A stretch of 64,000 bases of DNA from Ectobius pallidus (lineage: Eukaryota > Arthropoda > Insecta > Blattodea > Ectobiidae): the NCBI GenBank assembly GCA_964059195.1, contig CAXKWD010000003.1, forward strand, positions 197,680,174 to 197,744,173, given 5' to 3'. The notes under the pieces are model-generated. The model was not told where the DNA came from. It worked only from the letters and a program-made list of their open reading frames with translations, and searched no databases. A program made the position numbers and the translations under genes. Below, one piece after another: positions 55,392 through 64,000 of the stretch; the stretch's first letter is position 1; each line of letters begins with the position of its first letter.

Positions 55392-58300
55392 ATGTCCGCC
55401 CCTGTTTATAATATTTCATCGGATTCTGAAAACGAGTTCGATACTATTACGTTAGATGATTCCGAACCAGAGGTTTATACAATTTCTAGTTCAGAATCAG
55501 ATAACGCAATGGAAACTGTGACGTTATCAGATTCCGACGACGCAAATGAATCTGATGATGAGCTAGTTTCAAGCGAGGAAGAGTTGGATATGATGTCTGG
55601 CAATGAAGGGGAGGGTACTTCTTCGAATTCGGAGAATCGACCCTCCCCATTGTTTACAGTTGTCGAGAGTACTCGTAAAGAGTACAAAAAGTTCAACTCT
55701 GCCGGCTTGCAGCTAGTGGTACGACTCAAAGAACCAGCTGAAAATGCAGGACCCAACCCCTTTGAGACGGCTCTTAAAGCCGTTATAGACCATGCCCTAG
55801 TCGATACGAGAGACCATGACATGGTAGGGATCTCGATTTTCAATGAGGAAAACGAGGTCGATAAGCCGATTGGTATCTCCTTTAGACGTAAAGATCAGAT
55901 CAGTGTAGATGTGATTTCAGGCGTCGTAAGCAAAGTATGCCAGTCGAATGCTCGTTTCAATGCCACCGACCGTTTGCGTTTGGTTCTGGACATTGTCCAT
56001 ATGCCAAACGGAAACGGGCGAGATAGAGGTGTAGCTATGAAGGGGCGTACGACTGGTGTACTTGCCCATTTGAAGACAAGCGTAGTCTTCGTACAGGCAA
56101 TCGTGAACTGTTTAGCATTCGCCATAATCATCGCTATTGCTAGAGTTAGCGATCGTAAAGCTTATAAAACATATATTTCTCACAACATGACAAGCAAAAA
56201 ACTCAAAGCAGAAGTGGACGATCTAATCAGAAACTCAGGTGTCGATCTCTCGCGAGGTGGAGGTATCCCTGAGCTGGAGAAGCTTCAAGCCTATCTTAAG
56301 GATTCTTATAGACTTGTAGTTTACAGCGGCTTTAATCTCGATTCTGTACTGTACGACGGCGGTAATGTGGGGAAAGAAATACTTTATTTACTCTATGACA
56401 GAGACACCCTCCATTACCATACCATAACAAACTTGACCTCTGCAATGGCTAAACGATTCGTTTGTCCAGGCTGTCTTAAAGGCTTCAGGAACGGTGCGCA
56501 ACACTCCTGTCATTACGTCTGCTTTTGTTGCCGAACGGTGCCTCCTTGCGATTCTAGCAAGAAGGTGGTGAAGTGTGCCGATTGTCGTAGAGAATTTCGC
56601 GGACCGGGATGTTTCGAGAATCATAAGCGTACCAAGGTTCAAGGGCGCACTGTATGCATGGCTATGCAGAACTGTCTAAACTGTGGCAAGTTTACGACAT
56701 TTCAGCGGAAACATGAATGTTTCAAAATTTATTGTACCGTATGTAAAAGTAATCAAGCAGAGACAGGACATGAATGTTACATGGCACCGCTGAAAGAGAC
56801 TAAACGTTCAAACAAGGTATTGTATGTGATATTCGATATAGAAACAACACAGAATACCCGTATCAAAGACAATACCTTTCTTCACGTCCCCAATCTGATT
56901 TGTGCACAGCAGTTTTGTTCTCTTTGCGAGACATCGCAAGACGAAGAGTGTGCCAGATGCGGGCAACGCAGTCATTCTTTCTGGGAAGATCCCGTCCGTG
57001 GATTTATGGACTATCTGAGAATGGATAGAGCGTTCGATAGGATCATTGTTATTGCTCACAATGCTCGAGCGTTCGATCTCCAATTCATTCTCGACTACGC
57101 TATTAGGCAACAGTGGACTCCCGACTTGATTATGTCTGGATGCAAGATCCTTTGCATGAAGATGCACCATCTAACTTTTCTAGACAGTCTGAACTTCATT
57201 CCGCTGCCTCTGCGTAGTTTCCCTCAAACCTTTGACCTAAAAGACGCTGTTAAGGGCTACTTTCCACATTTGTGGAATACGGCACAGAACCTCAACAGTA
57301 TTCTCCCACAGCACCCGAACCAAGATCTTTACGGGCCGGACACCATGTCTGTGAAAGATAGAGAAGTTTTCAAGACTTGGTTCGAGACCGTTAAAGATCT
57401 GCCGTTCAATACCCGTATAGAACTGGAGAGGTATTGCCAGGCCGATGTTACTGTACTGAGAGAAGCCTGCACTCTCTTTAAAAATCTGTTCAAACAAATT
57501 GCCAATATAGATATTTTCCTAGAGTCTATCACTATTGCATCGGCCTGTAACAGAATATTTAGACAGCTATTCCTTAAACCTCAGACCATTGGCATTGCTC
57601 CCTCCTGTGGCTATAGAAAAGCAGACAGGCATTCTAAAAAGTCTTTGATGTGGCTTATCCACGAAGCAAAGGAGAGGAATGTATTTATACGTCATGCGGG
57701 TAACGGACGTGAAGTACGGCTTCCCGAACTTCCCCAATGGAAGGTGGACGGTTTCTGTGATGAAACAGGAGAGGTTTTCGAATTTCTCGGCTGTTATTAT
57801 CATGGCTGTCTCTGTCAACCAAACCGAGATGTACCTATGATGGATTCTTCAGAATCCCATGCCGAGAGGTACGAGAACACCATGGGCCGACTGGACAAGA
57901 TCCGATCAAAGGGTTATGTTGTCAATGTGATGTGGGAATGCAAGTTCGATGTTATTCTCGAACAGTTCCCCGCACTGAGAGACGACCCCTTGGTCTGTGA
58001 TGTCCCGTTGGTCCTTAGGGACTCTGTCTACGGAGGACGTACAGAAGCCATGCGGCTCTATCGTAAGGCGGATGAGACGAAAGAAGAGAAAATCCTATAC
58101 AGCGATATAATGTCCCTATACCCATCCGTCTGTAAGTACAACAAGTTTCCTATCGGTCACCCCACTGTTCACGTTAGTGACCAGTGTACAGATATAGATT
58201 CAATGATGAAGAAAGAAGGCCTCATTAAATGCACTGTCCTACCACCGTAAGGGCTCTACCATCCCGTTTTACCTTTCAGGTGGAATGGTAGGCTCTTGTT

Positions 58301-59420
58301 TCCCCTTTGCCGCACCTGTGTTATGACTGTCGAACAAGGTAGCTGCAAACATGCGAAAGAGGAAGAGAGAGTGCTCACTGGTACATGGGTAGTTGATGAA
58401 GTGAGACTAGCTGTAAATAAGGGCTATAGGGTGATGGCAATCCACGAATTTCTCGAATACAGTGTCACGCAATACTCGCGTGAAACTCGTGAGGGAGGGT
58501 TATTCGTGGATTACATCAACCTTTTCCTCCAGATTAAGACAGAATCCAGCGGATACCCTGGTTGGGTGAAAACAGAGGCCCAGAAACAGGAATATATCGA
58601 TTTGTTTTACGAACACGAAGGTGTTAAGTTAGACCCCAAACAAATCGTGAAGAACGCTGGAAAAAGGACCATTAGTAAGCTTTGTTTGAATTCCTTCTGG
58701 GGAAAGCTCGTCCAGAGGTCTAACATGGGTAAAACAAAGCTTATTACGGAGCCTAAAGAGCTGTATAGGTTCCTCACGACACCCGGAATTGAAATTCAGA
58801 GACTACTTTTTGCAAATGACGAAGTCGTGTGGATTAATTGGATCCCTATAGAGGAGGAACAGGACTCTCTTCCTCATACTAGTGTCGTTCACGGTGCTTA
58901 TGTGACATCGGGAGGTAGAATGAACCTCTACGGCTACCTGGACAAGCTAGATCGTCGAGCCATCTACTGTGACACGGACAGTGTGATTTATACACAGACG
59001 CCTGACGACGCTAAAAGGTACACTGTGCCTTTAGGTGACTATTTAGGCGACATGACCAGTGAACTTACAGACTACGGGGAGGACGCGTACATTTCGGAAT
59101 TTGCAAGCGGGGGCCCTAAGAACTATGGTTTTAGGGTTACCGTTCCTTCCAACAACACCGCAAATACCTCTGTGTGTAAAATCAGAGGTATTACTCTTAA
59201 TTATAAGACGTTGCAGGATGTCAACTTCGACGCCATTAAGACCATGGTTTTAAATGGTGATCCTGCAGCAACTATCTCTGTGAGGACAGAGAGGAAAATT
59301 AAGAGAAAGCCTGGCCCACAGATCGTGTCTGAAGGCGAGAATAAGATATACCGACTCTGTTTTCGAAAAAGACGCAGAGTTAGCGGAGGGTTCGATTCCC
59401 TCCCGTTCGGGTATAAATAG
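55392..59420 (+). pseudogene. polB: Protein-primed-type DNA polymerase B, broken by one stop
   Basis: About 1340 codons from the ATG at 55392. Residues 1-80 are acidic and Ser-rich. 358-462 is a Cys/His-rich zinc-binding region (CPGCLKGF, CADCRREF, CLNCGKF). The 3'-5' exonuclease follows: DIE at 482-484, HNARAFD at 556-562, YCQAD at 681-685. The polymerase palm has SDIMSLYPS from residue 904, KLCLNSFWGK at 1096-1105, and CDTDS at 1193-1197. The polymerase would replicate the element. A TAA at 58248-58250 (codon 953) interrupts between the first and second palm motifs. The frame is the same and open on both sides (55290-58250 and 58251-59420). So there is one nonsense change, or a sequencing error, or readthrough. 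As it stands the product lacks most of the palm. Confidence 0.88.
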
Positions 59421-59446
59421 AAACGAGACGAGAGCACCATCTCAGT
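59412..59446 (+). promoter_or_regulatory. Core promoter overlapping the polB stop
   Basis: TATAAATA at 59412-59419 overlaps the polB stop TAG (59418-59420). TCAGT at 59442-59446 places the predicted start A at 59444, 32 bases after the TATA start and 3 bases before the ATG at 59447. The mRNA would be nearly leaderless. Confidence 0.6.
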
Positions 59447-59737
59447 ATGGACTCGTCGTCGTCTCTGGAGTGTGCGTCAATTAGAAAATTATTGGATTTT
59501 AGAACGCTGATTCATCACACAGGTGAAGAGTTGGAGGTGTTGTCCCCTGAACTTTTAACGACATGCGGAGCCGAGAGCATATATGTAGTGTATCATAAAT
59601 TACCCGAAAGTGTGCAACGTAACGATCTTGTAAAAAAGTGTCTTAGATGTTTTAAACATTACCCTAATTCTCCTTACGATTGCTTGGATGGACCCCCACC
59701 TATGATTAAACATTGTTATGGTTGTAATAAAATTTGA
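59447..59737 (+). CDS. Small Cys-containing Polinton protein
   Basis: 96 residues, not recognised by name. The C-terminal part has CLRCFKHYPNSPYDC and HCYGC, a possible zinc-binding knuckle. It follows polB by 26 bp behind its own TATA/TCAGT promoter, and its end overlaps the ATPase start by 20 bases in another frame, so the two are probably made from one transcript. It might serve mainly as a short upstream frame for the ATPase. Nothing else indicates function. Confidence 0.6.
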   Translation: MDSSSSLECASIRKLLDFRTLIHHTGEELEVLSPELLTTCGAESIYVVYHKLPESVQRNDLVKKCLRCFKHYPNSPYDCLDGPPPMIKHCYGCNKI

Positions 59738-60395
59738 CCATCCCTTTTCTTTGATTGTATCAGGTCCGTCATTCTCAGGGAAGACAACTTTCTGTGTAAA
59801 ACTTATTAATAATTTACACCAATTGTGTAACGTGAGCAAATACGAAAGTATTCTGTGGTGCTTTAGTGAAAGTAACGCTGTCCCTCCCCAGACAAAATTC
59901 AATACTACCGTGACATACCACGAAGGTCTTCCTGACTTTAAACAAGAACATTGTACTAAACCTAGACTCGTTATTCTAGACGACTTACTGGACAAAGCTT
60001 ATTCGACAGAAGTGAGTTCTATATTTACAAAAGGTTGCCATCATAGAAACATTTCAGTTATTCTCATAACACAAAACCTGTTCCATCAGTCTGCTCACAG
60101 CAGAGACATCTCTTTGAACACAAAGTATATGGTTTTGTTTAGAAACTTGAGAGATAAAAATCAAATTACTTTTCTAGCAAGACAAGTGTATCCTGAAGAT
60201 TGGAGGTCTTTCTACAGAGCTTTCCAAGACGCAACAAGAAAACCTCACGGTTATCTACTAATAGACTTTTGTCAAAGAACAAACGATTTACTTAGATTTA
60301 GAACTAAAATATTTCCCTCGGAGGTTACAAAGGTTTACGTCCCTGTAAAGGATGAAAAGGATAAAATCCAATTACCATATGTTACAAGTTCTTAA
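59718..60395 (+). CDS. DNA packaging ATPase (FtsK/HerA, A32-like)
   Basis: 225 residues, the usual length for the Polinton ATPase. Walker A GPSFSGKTT at residues 16-24, Walker B LVILDDLL at 84-91, and ILITQNLFHQ following as the sensor strand. In this family the ATPase pumps the genome into the capsid. It begins close before the Walker A, as is usual for the family. Its end overlaps the next gene. Intact. Confidence 0.9.
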   Translation: MVVIKFDHPFSLIVSGPSFSGKTTFCVKLINNLHQLCNVSKYESILWCFSESNAVPPQTKFNTTVTYHEGLPDFKQEHCTKPRLVILDDLLDKAYSTEVSSIFTKGCHHRNISVILITQNLFHQSAHSRDISLNTKYMVLFRNLRDKNQITFLARQVYPEDWRSFYRAFQDATRKPHGYLLIDFCQRTNDLLRFRTKIFPSEVTKVYVPVKDEKDKIQLPYVTSS

Positions 60396-60669
60396 AAAGG
60401 CAACTCCCGAGGTACGAAAGGTTATTCTAAAAAGTGCAAACAAAAACCTGATACTTGCTATTATAGACTGTGTTCTTAATGTTTTGAACGGTCAGTGTAA
60501 ATTATCTTCGTGTTCTAAACGTAAGCTGTTTAAACATAAACATTCCTTAAGACATCTTCTAGATAGGAACGTATCCTTGTCTGAGAAAAAGAAAACTTTG
60601 GTACAGAAAGGAGGATTTTTAATTCCTCTCTTGTCGTCCGTGTTATCCGTCTTGGGATCTTTAACATAA
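60379..60669 (+). CDS. Small conserved-looking Polinton protein
   Basis: Two possible starts, 60352 (105 residues) and 60379 (96 residues). I chose 60379 because the protein then begins MLQVLKKATPEV. It is Lys-rich, with a middle CKLSSCSKRKLFKHKHSLR and a C-terminal hydrophobic tail KGGFLIPLLSSVLSVLG that could be membrane-active or a virion peptide. Small proteins with this LVQKGGF-type end recur in Polinton-like elements as I recall, but the role is unknown. Its stop overlaps the next ATG as TAATG. Confidence 0.6.
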   Translation: MLQVLKKATPEVRKVILKSANKNLILAIIDCVLNVLNGQCKLSSCSKRKLFKHKHSLRHLLDRNVSLSEKKKTLVQKGGFLIPLLSSVLSVLGSLT

Positions 60670-61307
60670 TGTTACAGAAAATGTTTCTGGTTAGTGCTAA
60701 AGAGTACAAGCGTTTAAAACGTTGTGTCGAAGGTTCAAACCCGGCAGTTGATGTTACGGATCCGTACAAAGAGTTGGTTAAAATACGCGAGAGTGAGGAT
60801 CCTATATTCAAGAGAAAACAGAACAGAATACTCGAACAGGAAGTAGCTGAATCGAGGAAAAGAGTTAGAGATTTATCACCCGAGAAAAAACCCATCTCCG
60901 AGGACGAAGCTAAACGTAACGTTATAGGTGATGTAGCAGGTAAATATTTATCGGCTTATGTAACATCGCCAAAGATTGTAGACACACAGTTTGGAATCTA
61001 TAAAAAGAAAGAGACGGGAGAGTACATGATAGGTAATTTTAAAATTCAATTGTTAAACAATAGTTTGATCATTAACGGTATAAAATACGATGCGAGTGCA
61101 GGTTTATGGGAGTTGCTTACTAGGAAGAAGGTGGATATGAATCTTGTTACGCAGGAAGACCTCGACACGTACAAAGACATTTTAACTAGGACCGAAGGAC
61201 ATAAGAGCGATATTAAAACCGCTAAAACAGTTAAATACAAACAAGTCATTGCAAAATTGTTTCCAACGAGAGAGCTTAGGTGGAGTACCTATAAACAAAG
61301 GAGATGA
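60669..61307 (+). CDS. Polinton protein of unknown function (212 residues)
   Basis: An N-terminal charged, probably helical region (about residues 20-85, with EQEVAESRKRVRDLSPEKK), then a more globular C-terminal half (FGIYKKKETGEYMIG, GLWELLTRKKVDMN, YKDILTRTEGHKSD). I associate this C-terminal pattern with a common Polinton protein of unknown function. The start overlaps the previous stop (TAATG) and the end overlaps the integrase start (ATGA). A piece of it, 60814-60886, is duplicated in the polB leader. Confidence 0.7.
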   Translation: MLQKMFLVSAKEYKRLKRCVEGSNPAVDVTDPYKELVKIRESEDPIFKRKQNRILEQEVAESRKRVRDLSPEKKPISEDEAKRNVIGDVAGKYLSAYVTSPKIVDTQFGIYKKKETGEYMIGNFKIQLLNNSLIINGIKYDASAGLWELLTRKKVDMNLVTQEDLDTYKDILTRTEGHKSDIKTAKTVKYKQVIAKLFPTRELRWSTYKQRR

Positions 61308-62368
61308 TGAATGAAACATTACACAAGTTGTATTACGACCCTGAGGCATCTACGGGTTTTTCCACTCTTGCTAAACTTTCACAAGCTTCTAGCATTACAG
61401 ATAAAAATATCGAGGAATGGTTAGTTGAGCAGGATGTTTACTCCTTACATAAACCAATCAGGAGAAAGTTTCCTAGGAATCCGTATTCTGTAAATAACCT
61501 TTACAACGTGTTTGAACTTGATCTAGCCGATGTACAAAGCATTGCACAACATAATGACAACTCGAGATATTTACTTGTTGTTATCGATGTGTTTTCCAAA
61601 TACGTATGGGTTGTACCTTTAAAATCTAAAAGGGGTAAGGATGTGACAGACGGATTTAAACAGGTGTTGGAGAAGTCCGATAGGAATCCTGTCGCTGTAA
61701 GAACCGATAGGGGTAAAGAATTTCTAAACAAATCTTTTCAAGACTTGTTAAGGAAAGAGAATATCGAGTTTCAAGTGTGTAGGAATCCCGATGTTAAATG
61801 TTCCGTCGTGGAAAGGTTTAATAGGACCCTAAAAACTAAAATGTACAAATATTTTACTTTCAAGAACAGTTACAAGTATCTCGACGTGTTGGATAAGTTT
61901 GTGAAGGGATATAACGATAGCGTACACAATACAACAGGAATGGCTCCTAATATGGTTAGCGATAAAGATGTTTTGAAAATATGGCGACGTATGGCAAAGA
62001 AACAGATTCGTGTGAAACCGAGACCTGTAAAGTTTTCGGTAGGGCAAACGGTAAGAATAGGTAGAGAGAAAATGAAATTCGCTAAAGGTTTCGAGCAAAA
62101 CTATTCTACAGAAATATTCAGAATCGTCAAGGTCATTAAACATTCTCCTCAACCTGTATACGAACTAGAAGATCTCAAGGCCAGTCCTATTTTCGGACAG
62201 TTTTACAGTTATGAGCTCACACCAGTAACTATTGGGAAAGACACTGTTTACAAGATAGATAAAATTCTACGCAGTCGTAAAGTAAGGGGTAGTACCGAAC
62301 ATCTCGTTCGCTGGAGAGGTTACGGTCCCGAGTTTGATTCCTGGGTTAAAGCTAAGGATTTAGCGTAA
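61304..62368 (+). CDS. int: Retroviral-type integrase with chromodomain
   Basis: 354 residues. An N-terminal helical part (residues 1-55) is followed by the rve core: Asp73 (FELDLADV), Asp135 (RTDRGKEF) and Glu170 (VVERFNRT), spaced as D-D-35-E, so the catalytic triad is complete. A basic linker follows. The C-terminal 40 residues form a chromodomain (YKIDKILRSRK, HLVRWRGYGPEFDSW) that would direct insertion to methylated chromatin. It would cut and join the element ends into host DNA. Two adjacent ATGs (61304 and 61307) could start it. The stop overlaps the next ATG (TAATG). Confidence 0.93.
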   Translation: MMNETLHKLYYDPEASTGFSTLAKLSQASSITDKNIEEWLVEQDVYSLHKPIRRKFPRNPYSVNNLYNVFELDLADVQSIAQHNDNSRYLLVVIDVFSKYVWVVPLKSKRGKDVTDGFKQVLEKSDRNPVAVRTDRGKEFLNKSFQDLLRKENIEFQVCRNPDVKCSVVERFNRTLKTKMYKYFTFKNSYKYLDVLDKFVKGYNDSVHNTTGMAPNMVSDKDVLKIWRRMAKKQIRVKPRPVKFSVGQTVRIGREKMKFAKGFEQNYSTEIFRIVKVIKHSPQPVYELEDLKASPIFGQFYSYELTPVTIGKDTVYKIDKILRSRKVRGSTEHLVRWRGYGPEFDSWVKAKDLA

Positions 62369-62874
62369 TGGGAGAAGAAGAATTTTACGTTACTCTCCTG
62401 AGCGATGCATCGTACAAATCATTTCCTAGTAACACCCTTGCTAGTTTCCAGGTGCAGTTGGCACAGAGCATAAAGCTGGAGAGGAATCATTGGGATGTGG
62501 GTTTGTGCGAAATTAGTTACTCTCAAGGGAATGTATCGGAAACGAAAGCTTCGACACCTAGTGAAACACCGGAATCGAAATCTGTGAAAACAAATCTAAA
62601 TAGGAAAGAACTTGTTTTTATATACTGTAATATAATAAAACCGCAACTTGTAGGAGATGCGTACGTTAAATGTCTTAGAATTATTCAGTTTCCTTTAAAT
62701 ACAGCAACTCATGTCTTTCCTGAAGTTTATTATGTTCCTGTCGAATCTTCCGAATTTCAGGTGATAGGTATAGAAATGACAACAAAACTAGGAGAACTAG
62801 CTAACATAACGGATAGCACTAAACCTACGATGCTCGTTTTACATTTTAAAAAGAGAAGGCAGATGGTGTTATGA
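62368..62874 (+). CDS. Minor capsid (penton-like) protein
   Basis: 168 residues. The opening FYVTLLSDASYKSFPSNTLA followed by HWDVGLCEISY matches the N-terminal pattern of the single jelly-roll minor capsid protein of Polinton-type elements, which forms pentons at capsid vertices. At 168 residues it is rather short, so its C-terminal half may be reduced. Placed directly after the integrase with TAATG overlap, and before the other virion genes. Assignment is by pattern and position. Confidence 0.65.
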   Translation: MGEEEFYVTLLSDASYKSFPSNTLASFQVQLAQSIKLERNHWDVGLCEISYSQGNVSETKASTPSETPESKSVKTNLNRKELVFIYCNIIKPQLVGDAYVKCLRIIQFPLNTATHVFPEVYYVPVESSEFQVIGIEMTTKLGELANITDSTKPTMLVLHFKKRRQMVL

Positions 62875-62885
62875 GTTAGTTTGCG

Positions 62886-63263
62886 ATGGACCACCTTACA
62901 GCATACTACGTGAATCAGTCGGGAGGGCGTCTAGGCAATGTTGGTCCATTCTACAGCGGCAGCCCCTATGTTCAACACGGTGGTGGAATAGGTAGTTTCT
63001 TGGGAGGATTATTTAGAATGATAAAACCAATTCTCTTTTCGGGTGCTAAAGCGGTAGGTCGTGAAACTCTTTCGGCAGGAGCAAATATTTTAACCGATAT
63101 AGCTAGTAGAAAGGAAGGTGATAAGGTAAAAGATATTATTGCTAATAGAGTAAACGAATCAACTCAGAAACTCGTGAATAAAATGAAGGGTAGGGGTAGA
63201 AAGAGAAAAAGGGCGTCTCCTAAGATGCGAGATATATTTAGCGATGTAAAGAGGAGAAAGTAG
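62886..63263 (+). CDS. Basic Gly-rich virion-type protein
   Basis: 125 residues. A Gly-rich hydrophobic segment (HGGGIGSFLGGLFRMIKPIL) is followed by an amphipathic stretch and a strongly basic C-terminus (KGRGRKRKRASPK). This layout is shared by small Polinton/adintovirus proteins located just before the major capsid gene. Such proteins are thought to act in the core or in membrane disruption during entry. The role is inferred from position and composition only. An 11 bp gap separates it from the previous gene. A weak TTAGT initiator-like site lies at 62876. Confidence 0.65.
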   Translation: MDHLTAYYVNQSGGRLGNVGPFYSGSPYVQHGGGIGSFLGGLFRMIKPILFSGAKAVGRETLSAGANILTDIASRKEGDKVKDIIANRVNESTQKLVNKMKGRGRKRKRASPKMRDIFSDVKRRK

Positions 63264-63268
63264 TCAGT
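63233..63268 (+). promoter_or_regulatory. Core promoter of the major capsid gene
   Basis: TATATTTA at 63233-63240 and TCAGT at 63264-63268, with the predicted start A (63266) 33 bases after the TATA start and 12 bases before the ATG at 63278. Part of it lies in the coding end of the preceding gene. Confidence 0.55.
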
Positions 63269-63277
63269 CGTGTAGAG

Positions 63278-64000
63278 ATGTTCGCCGTGACAAAGTCAGA
63301 GTTCGACCTTTTCGAGAGGAGCCCTATTCAAACATCGGTGGTGGGAAATGTTACTACATTATGCAAAGCCATTACTCCTGTGGAACAGAGCGTTCTCGAA
63401 TTCGTGGTTGCTGCAGACAGCGAACATTATACAGATTTAAATGTACAACTCATGGTGGAGGGAAAATTCGTTAAAAGCGACGGGGCAGATATAGGTGAAG
63501 GCGATAAGGTTACAGGAGTAAACAACTTGCTTCATTCACTTTTCAGTCATCTCAGCGTTTCCTTGAACGGGACATCAATCACCCCTTCGGAGGACTTGTA
63601 CAATTACAGGTCTTACCTTGAAACATTGTTTGCATACGGTGAGGATGCTTCTAAAACTCATCTGACAAACGGTTTCTGGTATGCCGATAAAGCTATCGAA
63701 GGTTTGACACAACCTAAAGAATTGGTGGCATTAAACGGAACGTTGGGACCTAATGTTAAAAACGACGGTTGGACCGAAAGGTACAACAAGTCTAAGAATT
63801 CTAAAGTATTAGTCATGATAGGTAAACTACACGGTGATATTTTCAATCTGTCTAAACTTTTACTGCCTGGAGTAAACATGCATATAAGACTTACGAAAGC
63901 AAAGAGAGAGTTTTATCTCTTGGGTGAAAACGACAATTCAAAAGTCTTCTTTAAGTTTCTCGATGCAGGTCTGTACGTGAGGAAAATTAAAGCTTCGCCC
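63278..64000 (+). CDS. Major capsid protein (double jelly-roll), partial
   Basis: Open for 241 codons from the ATG at 63278 to the window end, with no stop. It begins MFAVTKSEFDLFERS. The segments SVLEFVVAADSEHYTDLN, NNLLHSLFSHLSVSLNG and YNYRSYLETLFAYG are the conserved N-terminal jelly-roll pattern of Polinton/adintovirus major capsid proteins. It would form the hexon-like capsomers. Last gene visible. The C-terminal half is outside the window. Confidence 0.88.
   Translation, partial: MFAVTKSEFDLFERSPIQTSVVGNVTTLCKAITPVEQSVLEFVVAADSEHYTDLNVQLMVEGKFVKSDGADIGEGDKVTGVNNLLHSLFSHLSVSLNGTSITPSEDLYNYRSYLETLFAYGEDASKTHLTNGFWYADKAIEGLTQPKELVALNGTLGPNVKNDGWTERYNKSKNSKVLVMIGKLHGDIFNLSKLLLPGVNMHIRLTKAKREFYLLGENDNSKVFFKFLDAGLYVRKIKASP

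Larger units (their letters stand above)
52748..64000 (+). mobile_element. Polinton/Maverick (adintovirus-like) element, left part
   Basis: PolB, packaging ATPase, chromodomain integrase, minor and major capsid proteins on one strand define the class. These elements move as self-synthesising DNA transposons and can encode virion proteins. Phrases at 52800-52900 (GAAACATGTCACGACATGCA, CATGACGTCAT) recur at 54430-54500, so the element extends left at least to about 52800. AGTAGTAAC at 52748 fits the AG start usual for the class, but the boundary is a guess without the right end. The right end, terminal repeat and target duplication lie beyond 64000. Confidence 0.88.

Overview
The window is arthropod, most probably insect, nuclear DNA. 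Two spliced exons of a receptor-type guanylate cyclase, AT-rich introns full of transposons, tRNA-derived SINEs, TATA plus TCAGT core promoters and a Polinton/Maverick all point that way. I cannot name the species.

Host gene: exons at 8700-8768 and 28398-28572 (+) join in phase across a 19.6 kb intron. They encode consecutive pieces of a guanylate cyclase catalytic domain. I found no earlier or later exon, so most of the window is probably intron of this one gene or its 3' flank.

Layout: 1-8.5 kb holds MITEs (mariner-type with TA duplications, hAT-type with 8 bp duplications, one nested in another), SINE and LINE remnants, and an AT-rich degenerate repeat. 8.8-10.5 kb is a long foldback element. 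11398-22583 is a complete Ty3/gypsy-type LTR retrotransposon with LTRs that look identical, a 4 bp target duplication, intact gag and pol, and a UUUAAAC -1 frameshift site. 23.1-24.7 kb is a decayed hAT-like gene. 30.7-33.7 kb holds two adjacent Harbinger-type MITEs. 33.7-35.7 kb is a LINE interrupted by another retroposon that itself carries a foldback. 36745-43819 is a second, related LTR element on the minus strand; it has intact gag and LTRs but has lost most of pol. 44.4-45.6 kb is a non-autonomous Helitron. 46.0-48.5 kb is a hAT-like element containing a smaller hAT MITE and a Penelope-like remnant with a hammerhead-like motif.

From about 52.75 kb to the window end lies a Polinton/Maverick (adintovirus-like) element running rightward. 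A repeat-rich left end with 99 bp and 127 bp arrays is followed by a promoter with a spliced leader. Then come DNA polymerase B (broken by one in-frame stop), a small Cys protein, the packaging ATPase, two small conserved-looking proteins, a chromodomain integrase, a minor capsid protein, a basic Gly-rich virion-type protein, and the start of the major capsid protein, cut by the window edge. The right terminus and any adenain-type protease lie outside.

How the parts work together: in each LTR element Gag and Gag-Pol are set in ratio by a frameshift just before the gag stop, and the defective second element would need enzymes in trans. The Polinton genes form a replication module (PolB), an integration module (integrase) and a virion module (ATPase, capsid proteins), mostly in tightly overlapping frames.
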